In this document: positions 35,931 to 46,161 of the stretch, piece after piece
How the letters are laid out: each line of letters starts with the position of its first letter
Position numbering within the stretch: the stretch's first letter is position 1
Origin: Certhia americana
Taxonomy: Eukaryota > Chordata > Aves > Passeriformes > Certhiidae
Length of the DNA: 64,000 nucleotides
Direction of reading: 5' to 3'
Assembly (NCBI GenBank): GCA_018697195.1
Contig: CM031859.1
Span: forward strand, 56,670,779 to 56,734,778
Notes under the pieces: generated by a model
What the model was told of the DNA's origin: nothing
The model's input: the letters and a program-made list of their open reading frames with translations, nothing else
Database searches by the model: none
Program-made: the position numbers and the translations under genes

Positions 35931-38324
35931 GAGTGGTAGGGGAAAGGATGAAAACACATACAAAACCTTCTTTGCAAAGCCTGAGCAGTTGCAGCAATAG
36001 CACTGTTTCCTGGCTGTAAACAATGGCAACTTTTTTCACAAGGCTGACATAGCATAGAAATTAATCTGAAAGGATTACAAGGTTCTAGAAGGGAAAAAAT
36101 GGAAGTCTCTGATGCAGAGACAATTCTGCAGTTGTCACTTCTATAGTTACAGACCTCCTCTGAATGGAGGGGTAATTAAGAGTAATGGTAAGGGAACAGA
36201 ATGTGACAAAGAAAGATGCTTTTACAGGTGACTGGAGAAGTTTCACCACACAGTACAAAATTGACAGGTGAATTTTCAGACTGGACATGTATTTCCATAA
36301 TATATTAATAAAGCAATTTCACAAAGCACTTTCCATTAGTTCACAGCTGTAGGAAACAAACCACTAAGAGAAATGCTCCAGGCAAGGGACTACTGTAGCA
36401 TTGCAGAAAACTCTGCAGGCTCTAATAATTTATTAATACTGTCAGGAATCTGGAATGTGAAAAGATGTATTTTATTCTCAGTACCAGGACAACTAATCTG
36501 CCTTTACTAGCTGAATGAAGCCAAAATTATGTTATGTGATATACTCCAAATTCCAAAATATCATAACAGAAACACATGTCAATTTATAAGAACATATTCT
36601 AAAGGACCTCTGAAGCCTTCTAAAAAATTATCTTGGGGGATGTCAACCCTTTCGTCCAGTGGTAATTAGGAATCAATACAAGCATTTTGTGCATACATTA
36701 ATCAACAGCTTGGGTTTTAATGATTTCCAGCCTAAGATATAGCTGAACTAACAAAATTTTCATAGCCTAGCATCAAATATTTCCGCAATTTTTTTCCAAA
36801 CTTCAGCAAATTTGCAAAGATTTGTTTTTTTACTTTAGTGGGCACTGGAATGTAAAGAGTTATTAAGTGCATACAATAATGTTCAGCATACCAGTTGAGA
36901 AGGCTAAGTTGAAATGATCTGGAAATAAATGTAAATAATATTTTTACATCCATTAGTTTAGAACTAGGACCTGACACTTCATGATAACAGAATGAGAGGG
37001 TTTAAATGTATAATATTGCATCTTATGTCTCACCACCTAAGAATGACACAAAATCCTAAACCTCTCCCTATAGTGGGGACTAATCTGTAATACTGAATAG
37101 ACAGGATAGATAATTTTACAATGTGCTCTTTAGTTTCTGAATGCAATCCATTTTTGCTAGAAACTTCTTGAAGGTATTATTTGAACATTTCTCTGAGTAA
37201 GCTTTTCAAAAGAATGACAAAAAATACATCAGATATACTTTAAGTTTAACAACTGATCATGTATCACATCCTCTGAAACCAAGCAGATTCCTTGACGCTA
37301 ACGCAACACTTCCTGACTTAATTGTTCTGTAAGAAATATATGGTGTTCATTACTTTAAAATTAATTAACTACTACTAAAGGAGCTGGAGCCACTGGAATG
37401 CTTCTGTTTACATAAAATTTACTGCTCCCATGCTAACATATTTTATAGCAAGAATTCACTAAAACCATATGAAAAAAGAAGAGACAAAAAAAGACAATGA
37501 AAGCAAACAAACCTTTTTGCTGCTAACAGGACTAAACTATTACTAATGCATATGTCCTTACATCAAAGAAATGTGAATTATAAAGTATATGAGCCGTTTA
37601 TATAATTAACGAAGTGCAAAACTGTGAGAAAATTATTGTTGGCAATGGAAGGCAGGCTGTAGCACAGCTAAACAGAAAGTGTTGAAACAAAGAAATAATT
37701 TTCTTTACATATCAAACAACAATCCTGTATTTTTTAAGTTTTGAAAATTGTTGTTATACTTCTGACCTTGAATAAAAAGTCTTTAAGCCCAGTCTACCTG
37801 CAGTACCTCTACCTGCAGCTAGTTTTCTCCATCCATGAAAAAAATGATCTGGCAGAAAACTTAAGACTTAGTTTTGGACCTGCTCTTGAAATCCAAAACT
37901 ACAAAGGCATTGTTTTGACTCCACAGTCAAGAAATTTTTAGAAAAAAACTGCATTTGCATCCACTTTTAAGCACCATGTAAAGTAAGATGGTACTAGAGC
38001 AAGGTTCACTAAATCTGATTGCAACTGATCCTATATTGTAGAAACACAGAACTGTTAAGTTTGGAAAAGAGCTTTAAGATCAAGTCCAACTGTTATCCTA
38101 CCACCACCATACTATTATAATGAAGCTTTTAAATGACTCTTTTTGAAGAAATGTTGTTCTGTACCATAGAGTAAAACAGGAAATTCAATTTCACAGAAAT
38201 ATGTTGATAATTAAGAACTAATTTATTTCAGAATTAAAGTCAGACAGTAAAACATTTTAAATCCATGAAATCCATCATATTAATCTGTTCCACTTAAAAC
38301 TTAGAAACAAAACAACTGTCTTAC
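35931..38324 (-). other. SYNE1: Right part of the largest intron
   Basis: Between exon 38325-38491 and the alpha2 promoter region. It is AT-rich and contains a short CR1 remnant at 38037-38160. No other exon is recognised. Distal enhancers of the alpha2 start could lie here, but I see no specific sign. Confidence 0.45.
38037..38160 (-). mobile_element. CR1 LINE 3'-end remnant (short)
   Basis: The plus strand reads AAGTTTGGAAAAGAGCTTTA and then GATCAAGTCCAACTGTTATC, the antisense of the CR1 tail as found in birds. Diverged; both borders are approximate. Sense strand is minus. Confidence 0.65.
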
Positions 38325-38491
38325 CTGGCTGCAATGAGATCTAGAAGATGCTGCCACCTGTCATTGATCTTGCCAAGTTTGTACTCAATCTCTGATGCCT
38401 TACTCTCATGGCTGGCTTTAGCAAGTCTCTCTCCCATTTGCTGAAGCTGGATTTTGTTCTTCTGGGCTACAGCAATTTCCTCTTGATAATC
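38325..38491 (-). CDS. SYNE1: SYNE1 exon: spectrin repeat (giant form)
   Basis: Fifty-five codons (residues 978-1032) plus two bases of Arg. It begins DYQEEIAVAQKNKIQLQQMG, contains ASHESKASEIEYKLGKI and the helix C NDRWQHLLDLIAA. The acceptor is TTTACTCTCTAG and the donor AG|GTAAGA. This is the last exon used only by isoforms longer than alpha2. The intron to its right (38492-38960) is 469 bp with nothing notable. Confidence 0.97.
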
Positions 38492-38960
38492 CTAGAGAGT
38501 AAAGAGCAATCAGAAGTCAGGGTACTTACTTTAAATATACTCTACACTATAAAAGGAATGGTGTAAAAATACAGGTGAACATTGTTTTTTTTTAGTTGAT
38601 TGGTACAGTGGAGTGACAACCTCTTATATACTTGATGAATAAACGAAAACAATTACCAGAAGGATGAAAAAAAACATCTCAACACAACCCAAAACACAAT
38701 GCCTTCTATAAATATGCTATAGTTTAACTCATCACAGGCAATTCTGATTGGACACTTAGTAAAGCATTCAGATTCCTCTGACTTTGCATTCACTTAATTT
38801 TCTGGTATTCTGGGAGGTCCTATCTCAAGAAAGACAGGAAAATGCTGCATAGCGAGAGAACACAAACAGCAGAACACATCAGGGTAAGGTAAAACCTTAA
38901 TTTCAGCTAATTCACAAACAAGTAAACAGTTGAAGAAGAGTATGTAAGTGTACGCTATAC

Positions 38961-39119
38961 CTTTTTAAGCTTCTCAATCATTTCCTCTATGAGGATGTCA
39001 CCATTTTGAGACACTTTACTTTCCATTTGTGTCAGCCACTCACAGAGCTCCTTGTTCTTCTCACTGAATACAGCCCACTCATTCAGTCTCTCACCAACTT
39101 GTTGTCGACGCAAGGACAC
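38961..39119 (-). CDS. SYNE1: SYNE1 exon: spectrin repeat
   Basis: Fifty-three codons (residues 925-977), phase 0/0. It begins VSLRRQQVGERLNEWAVFSE and ends EEMIEKLKK, with LCEWLTQMES as helix A. The acceptor TTGCAAATGATTTAAG has a poor pyrimidine tract, and it follows a GC-type donor across the 1.96-kb intron (39120-41081), which holds no recognised repeat. The donor is AAG|GTATAG. Confidence 0.96.
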
Positions 39120-41081
39120 CTTAAATCATTTGCAAAGAGTAAATGAAACTAAAATAGCAAATGCATTTAAGACATGCTTAAAACACTTGGTGTGTCAATG
39201 TGAATTCCTCTAACCTTGAAAAAGTATTGCAGTCACTTACTTGCCATTGAAACAAACCGGAGTTGTACAGCAAAAATGTGTCACAGCCTGTAAGTTCAGA
39301 GGTAAGCGCTGATCTCAGATTTCCTGTTAGCTACATCCTATGCACAGAGACAGGCGCCCAAGCGTTAAGCTCAGTAGTCTGTCAATATCTTGTTTCATAA
39401 TGTCTCTAACCTGAAGTTTTCATTAGAAGATAAAAATTGCATTTTCTTACAATTCTTGCTCACTTATAAAATTTTATAAAATATATTAGTTTATTTTTAA
39501 TCTAAGAGATTAAATTAAAAAGAAAAATACTTCACCAGAACATAAAAGATACAAACATAATACAGACCAAAATTCAAAAGCCTGTGCCATTTGTGCACAA
39601 GCACGTGAATACAAAGCTAAATACAAGATACACTGTATTTTGCAAAAGTAATTTTTTACTTGAGTACCAATACATAGACCTTGAGTCTACTTGAGTCTCA
39701 TTTCATAGACCACTATTTCCTGTGTATAGACATGACACCGTGAAAGATTCCAAAGCACTGAGGTGTGTCCTGAGAGGAAAGATTAGGCATGACACATCAA
39801 ACAAATGCTGCAGTTAACACAGAAGGAAGGAAGGAAAACATTTAAGAAATAGCTGTAACTGTGGTACTATCCCAGACTGCAGTGGCAAACCAAGATGGAC
39901 ACAGAAATCAAAATAGCAGCACATGCTAAGCAGCAAAGTCATCTCTCCAGTTTCAGACATTGGTACAACTACTTACTTCTTCCCCACTGTGATATGGGGA
40001 ATCTGTGATTTCTGACTCTGTATCATAATTTCAGCTGAAAAGATGAAGCTCTTTCACAAATTAAAATGACATACTTTTTAACTACTGCATTAGCCTGAAC
40101 AGGGGCATACATGTGATCTTGCATTTCCTTTTTGCGGTTCTAAACTTCATGACAGCTTCCCAGAAATAAGCAGCAGATGAACAAAGGGTTGCACTAGGTT
40201 ACATTCTGAAGCACTCAGCACACTCAAAACTAAGATAAAACTTCTTTAATTGGCTCCTACTTTTACCATAAACATACAAGCAGTGACTGAATCACAATTT
40301 AGGTGTATCTACATTTGCTAATTCAAATGCAACTAACTCATAACAAGTTCTGCACTGGTAACCAGGAAGCATTTTTCCTGCTTTGGGGGTGTTTTTGAAG
40401 CCTTCACAGGTACTTTACATGAGGTAACTATTTCAAGTTAGCCCCAGCATATCTGGACTGCAATCTCTACTCAACCACAGAAATGACATCAGGATAATCT
40501 GAAAAGCTGTGTAAGGAAGACTCTACTACCTGGACTGCAAATCAGAGGCCAGAAGCACACTGATAGTGTGATGCACCTGAAAAAAATGAACAATACTCCT
40601 CAGCTCATTTTGCAGGCAAGCAAGTCACCCTCAGACTAAAAGAAATGCAGATACTGAGGTTTGAAGAAGGAGAAGCTATCAGCAGAACTGAAGGTACAAT
40701 AGGTCAATGCTGAGTGGGGAGGGAACATCTTTTCTGAGCACAGGTCTTCCACCAAAGCCAAGTGTTACTGCATTATTTCTGTGGTTTTTTCCAGCCAGAC
40801 ATGCCAAGTCCCACAGCTCACAGTGTGAATCTTTTGTTGACTTTTCAAGGATGTTTAAATACAATCTCAAAGAGATTACAAAGTTCAAGAGATCTAGAAG
40901 TACTAGCAGTAACTAAAGGAATATGTCAATGAATGTTTCCCCTGACTCAGAAAGCATTCACTTTTGAATATAGGTGTGTCTACATGAATCTTTTCTAAAA
41001 GCGGCCACTTGGATTCAATTTTTCTCCCAATGCTTTTGTAGCCTGCATACTGCTCCCATGAGTGCTCAGTGCTGTACTTGC

Positions 41082-41237
41082 CTGGTGGCACAGCTCCTCC
41101 CACTGCCTGTGCAGGAGTTCTATTCGCTCGCTCAGGATTGAGATATCGTCTGCACTGATATATACAGACAGGGTCTCCCTCAGCAGGGAGAGGTGTGCAA
41201 GGTCATCTTTCCAGCCTTCAACAGCATTCTCTAACTC
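41082..41237 (-). CDS. SYNE1: SYNE1 exon with GC-type donor: spectrin repeat
   Basis: Fifty-two codons (residues 873-924), phase 0/0. It includes AVEGWKDDLAHLSLLRETLS, DDISILSERIEL and the helix C LLHRQWEELCHQ. The acceptor is GTTCTTCTTTTAAG. The donor reads CAG|GCAAGT, a classic GC donor with perfect flanks. The next exon starts GTGTCC, giving CHQ-VSLRR as in mammals, and no GT donor nearby keeps the frame. The intron to the right (41238-41993) is 756 bp without features. Confidence 0.95.
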
Positions 41238-41993
41238 CTTAAAAGAAGAACACAAGGAAAAAGGACCAGTTTGCTAACAAATAAAAGTTTGACTATGTTG
41301 ATGTAACAGACGAGCAGTGTTACCCCACTAATTTAAATCACATCTGAGCAGACCCGCTGTGTCAAGCAGACTTTTTCAGCCCAATCTCCCCAAAGAAAAA
41401 GAAAACATCAACCCCAAATGTAGCAATATTTTCAGAGTTATGATGGCATTAACTCCCCGGTAGAGAATGAAACATCAACCTTGTAACAAGAAGTTGCAAA
41501 CTAAGATACTACTCAACTCTCCAAAGTTCAAAGGAATCTGGGAAGTTCAAGTACTGGTTTAGACTTCTCTGCATTGAAAATATTTTCAAGTTTGTAATCC
41601 ATTTCCAAAATGCAAATAATATAGCCTGTAAGTGTTGTTAAAATCCCCCATAGCCACTTCACCTCAAACAAAAAGCATGAAACCAGAAGTTTAGATACCA
41701 TGCGTTTAAAGTTGAGTTTAGAATTTCTTTAATAAAAACACACCAATATAAAACCTTTCTGCAGACCCTGTTCTGGTATCACTTTGATGAGATCCACACT
41801 TACTCTGAAGGATTTGCATTATGGTGAGCTCACTCTGTTATTGTGGTGTCCATATGTTACATGGATAGTTTCTTGTCACAGGGATGGATGACTGGTTTGC
41901 ATTGTCAGTAATGTAACCCCAGTTAGCAACAGAAAAAGTTACTGCACAAAGGCAGGCAAAGAGGAGACAACAATCAACAGAGAAGTGCTTTAC

Positions 41994-42119
41994 CTTGCAA
42001 CGGATCTGCTCTGCATGCAACTCATCATGGTGATCTGGCAATGGCTGAGAGAGCTTTTTTTTGAATGATCTTAGCTTCTCCAGGGAGTCTCCTATGCCCT
42101 TTTCACAATTTTCCCAATC
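41994..42119 (-). CDS. SYNE1: SYNE1 exon: spectrin repeat
   Basis: Forty-two codons (residues 831-872), phase 0/0. It begins DWENCEKGIGDSLEKLRSFK and ends ELHAEQIRCK, with HHDELHAEQ in between. The acceptor is CATTCTGTTTTCAG and the donor AAG|GTAAAG. A run of eight A encodes part of FKKK. Confidence 0.96.
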
Positions 42120-42849
42120 CTGAAAACAGAATGTTTATTAGACTTCAGTCTTGATCTGTGTTAAACTTCTGTCAGTTCATTTGCCTAAAAATAACATGCC
42201 CTGAAAACTCCCTCTAAATAATACTAAAAGTTTCAGAGCTTGAGTCATGTGTAGAAATGTGTAGATTTTTTTTGTGTGTAGGTCTCTGTTAGTAGAAATA
42301 CGCAAGGTCTTCTGCTATTAAAATTCTGTCTAGATCCAGCTCCATCCTTTCAACAAAATCCTTTCCTGAAAAAATTAATTTTCCACTTCCTTTCTTAAAT
42401 GCCTATATTAAACACACCACTATTCTTTGAAAAGAGCTTCACTCAGGTGCATTAATCTCTGGGAAAAAAAAAAATGTGGTTGGGGAAACCACAAATTCAG
42501 GGCATATTGAAGTACCAGTAGTATCTTCTTTAAACTAGGATTCCAGCAGCTACACCCTGATTTAGTGTTTGCATACTTTCCAAAATTGTTAATGTGTTCA
42601 ATGCAAACAAACCCTATCAAGTAACAGGATGGTTTTACCTGCCTCTTCTACTTGTTAAAGCCTTATATTAAGACAGAAAGATCCCTGATAAGTCAGTCAG
42701 CCCCCAAAGATTGCCAGTGGTGCTATACCAGAAAATAAAGAACCTGTATTGAAACTTGCACTGTATTGAAAATAAGTCTTCTGTTTCAAGATATTCTCCT
42801 TCTACCACTGCCTTTGTATTTCTCTCTGTATTTCCTTTTTTCACAGTTT

Positions 42850-43670
42850 ATGCCAGTTTTTCATGATCATCTTGATGAAGAATTAGCCACATCAAATAAT
42901 ATGACCTTGTATGACAATAGCCTGTGATGTTCACTCTTCCCCTGCTCCAGCATGGGGTCCCTCCCAGGGGAGAGAATCCTCCATGCACTTTTCCATGAGC
43001 TCTTCCTATGTGCTGCTGTTCTTCATAAAATATGCCTGAGAGAGTCCCTTCCATGGATTCGTTCCAGACCCTCAGGAACAGACTCTAACAAGGGTCTGGT
43101 ACAGTCAGAGGTCCTGCCAGCAAAGCATCCCTAGTGTGGGCTTTCCATGGGGTCACAGATTCCTTTGGGCATCCATCTGCTCTAGTGTGGGTTTCCATGG
43201 GTCACAGGGTGATCTCTGCTTCCCTATGGACCTCCATGGCTATGGGTGGATTTCTGCTCCACCACAGAGCTCCATTTCTCTACCATGAGAGGCAGGGTAA
43301 TCTTTGCTCTGGCTCCTAGAGTGCCTCTTCCCCCTCCTTCACTGACCTTGCACCTCCACTGACCTGTCTGCAAAGTTGCTGCTGTCACACTGTCTCACTC
43401 CTCTTTCTGGATGCAATTGCTCCTGCACAGTAGTTTTTTTGTTTGGTTTGTGGTTTTTTTTTTTTTTTCATCTTCTTAACTACATTATCCCAGAGACACT
43501 ACCACCATCACTGTTGGGCTCAGCCTTGACCAGAAGTGGGTCCATCATGGACCCAGCTGGCACTGGCTCCATCAGACACAGGGGAGTTTCTGGCAGATTC
43601 TCACAGAAGCCATCCCTGCAGCTTCCACTAGAAAAACTATCGCTGAAACTCAATACAAATATGTGTAAAA
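42850..43670 (-). mobile_element. Degraded ERV LTR-like repeat
   Basis: Resembles a dispersed avian repeat I know as an endogenous-retrovirus LTR. Recognisable stretches on the plus strand are CACTGTTGGGCTCAGCCTTG and GGACCCAGCTGGCACTGGCT near 43510-43575, CTCCTTCACTGACCTTG near 43330, and several loosely repeated units of 'buried' type with CCATGGGGTCACAG at 43130-43290. The LTR sense strand is probably minus, the same as SYNE1. It is incomplete at the left, and no coding or internal viral region is visible. The family name and borders are uncertain. It lies in intron 42120-43932 together with a T run (43447-43460). Confidence 0.55.
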
Positions 43671-43932
43671 ATCAAACAAAATTTGTGCAAAATAAAATGA
43701 ATTTTTGCTCTATTTTGAAAATAGGGGTGGTATGGATATACTTTATTGGCAGTATTCTGGAAATATCATTACAATACATCAAGTTTAAGAGGTGGTAAAG
43801 GAAAATTGTTCATGTACTGTACAAGCAGTTCCTGTGTTTGTGTTCGTCCATTGAGAATGCTTTCCTCCACCAGGGCTCACAGTGTAAAACCAGAAACTTG
43901 TGGAAGAAGTACAGAAGAAATTGCACACTCAC

Positions 43933-44127
43933 TTTTAGCAGCAAAGCAAGCTGTTTCTTTTGTTGCTCCAGTTGAGTGCTAACTATCTTCCAGCGCTCCT
44001 GGATTTCCATAAGTTCTGCCTGCAGGACTGCCTCAGCTCCACTGTCAGCAGAGAGCAGCAGTTGCTTTCCAGCCTCCACAGTGACGATATAACTCCCTTG
44101 CTGCCTTAAGAGAACCTTCTCTTTAAG
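43933..44127 (-). CDS. SYNE1: SYNE1 exon: spectrin repeat
   Basis: Sixty-five codons (residues 766-830), phase 0/0. It starts LKEKVLLRQQGSYIVTVEAG, goes on KQLLLSADSGAEAVLQAEL and ends KKQLALLLK. The helix C reads IQERWKIV. The acceptor is ATTAATATTTTCAG and the donor AAA|GTGAGT. The intron to its right (44128-44831) is 704 bp and shows nothing. Confidence 0.96.
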
Positions 44128-44831
44128 CTGAAAATATTAATAGTTTTCTGTTAGTTTTTTCCTTTTAATTACAATTAGCACTTAATTACAATTCAGTAAT
44201 TCATTCTCAAGCCCATACTTTAATTGGTTGCATATCCTGTCTTATGCATGAGCTAGGGCCCAAATACTTTAACTAATTTTCACAACCATTCACTGCAACA
44301 GACCTTTAGAAAATTTCTCCAAGGAGATGAAGACATGAAAGAGTTCTTTCTCCCCTTTAATGTCATTATCTCAACTGCTCTTAAAGAGAAAGAATTCTAG
44401 AGCCTGTTATGCTTATAAGGGTTATTATTATATCCATCCTTCAGCTAAAAAGCTTAAAGACACCAAGCTGCTTACTTTAACCTCTCATGAAGATAAGACA
44501 CTCAAGGAATCCTTGTTATCTAGTATACATTCCTCAAGCAGGCCATCACTATCTTTTCAACACCGTTTCAGTGTGACACTGGCTGAAAGCAAAAACAGAA
44601 GCAAACACAGCTGGAGAGTGAGGGCCCAGTAAGTTCACTCTTTTCACGTTCTTTATGAACCCCACCTTTGCTTCCATCACACTTCTGATGTTATGCCAGC
44701 TCCAAAAAAGAACAGGCAGAGTAGACACAGACAGGCTGAATCTAAGACATTTTAAAGAGTGTTTTGAATGGTGACGACTGTAAAAAAAGCAAGTATATTT
44801 TTTCCTTTTTCTTCAAACACACTGGACATAC

Positions 44832-45066
44832 CTGCACTTCATCCAGCAGCACTCTTGCTTGCTGCAACGGCATAGGAACACTGCCCAGCTCAGTTACTGG
44901 CTGACAGGACATCTCCAGCAGCCACTTGCGCAGCTTCTCTGCCATCTCCCTGTAGCGCTGCCACTGGTGGATCCGGCTGTCAATGATCCCCCTCATCTGC
45001 TGTGCCCGGCGAATTACTCCTTGCCACTGATTACTCAGAAGATTCAGATTCCGATTAAATTCACCC
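44832..45066 (-). CDS. SYNE1: SYNE1 exon: spectrin repeat
   Basis: One base of Arg plus 78 codons (residues 688-765). It contains LLSNQWQGVIRRAQQMRGII, HQWQRYREMAEKLRKWLLEM and PLQQARVLLDEVQ. Helix C of one repeat and helix A of the next lie in one exon. The acceptor is TATTTGTAATAG and the donor CAG|GTATGT. The intron to the right (45067-46066, exactly 1.0 kb) contains nothing recognised. Confidence 0.96.
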
Positions 45067-46066
45067 CTATTACAAATAGATAAATAATAAAAATACATAG
45101 TAACCTTCTGACTTTGATATATTTGCTTAATGAAATACATTGAAGTGAAAAGGAAGGTGTCTGTCAGCCTGTCTGTCACAAAACACTAAGAGAAAAGCAC
45201 TGAAGTCTCATGAAAGCTGACTGAGGATAGGAACTTCACAATTCATATACTGGGAGAGTTAAAGGGACCCTCCTATTGAGACTGTAAAACCCCCAAACTC
45301 TTAATGCACAAAATTCTTCTACCTTCTTCTCAGAAATACACAAAGAAAACCCACAGGTTTTGCCCATTTGGATTAGTCAAATTCATAGTAGGTCATGGAG
45401 ATTTCACAGTTCACCCCAGATTTACTACTGAGTTCAAAGCAGGCATAAGATATACACAGCATTAATAAAATTCTCATATTCCAATAAACAGTTCATCTTT
45501 GTACCATGATACCCTTAGCAAAGTCAATGCATATGCACAAGTGTGAAGCCACTGGTGTTCTACTGATTTTCATTCATTTGATCACAAGTGTTTACAATAA
45601 AATCCCAGGCATGGAATGAATTCCTATTCCTATCGCATTAGGGCTACAGGTGTTCTTAAATGGCAGTAGGGAATCCTCCTGGTAGAGGCGAAACCCCAGG
45701 TGGCATAAATCAAATGTAGTGACACTAAATATGTCACTGCAAGCTCCTTTGGTGAAAGTGACATTTTGAAAATACATCAAAATAGATATATATGTAACAC
45801 ACTTGATATTCCAAGACAAATCTTTGTCAGAGAAGCAGCCTCAGAAGGTTATTGTCCCCAAATGCATTCATATGTCCTGTAGCATTCTAAAGAACAATGT
45901 CTTAAGATCTGGCTAATTAGCAGCTTAACCACAGCAACAGCAGCTTCCACTTCAGAAGAGCATGATCTGAACACTGCCATCTGCTACCTTCTCTGTTTGG
46001 AAGTCTCCCACTAGTCTAAGTATAACTTCACATAACCAGCAGCAGCAACAATACAGCAATGTCTAC

Positions 46067-46161
46067 CTGTCATCCACCTGTCCTTGTTCTAGGAGGTGCT
46101 GCCCATCAGAGATAATTGAATGCAAAATCTGCTGGCGGCTGAACATCTCTGCCTGGAATAG
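46067..46161 (-). CDS. SYNE1: SYNE1 exon: spectrin repeat
   Basis: Thirty-one codons (residues 656-686) plus two bases. It starts LFQAEMFSRQQILHSI and ends EQGQVDDR. Two acceptors are possible: CCTATACAACAG before CTATTC, or CTATTCCAG nine bases later. The first is chosen because it yields HE-LFQAEM as in mammals; both keep the frame, so a three-residue alternative is possible. The donor is AG|GTAGAC. Confidence 0.93.

Noticed and set aside
43376..43798. 140-codon plus-strand frame
   Set aside because: It runs through the LTR-like repeat and a T run; it does not resemble a retroviral or host protein.
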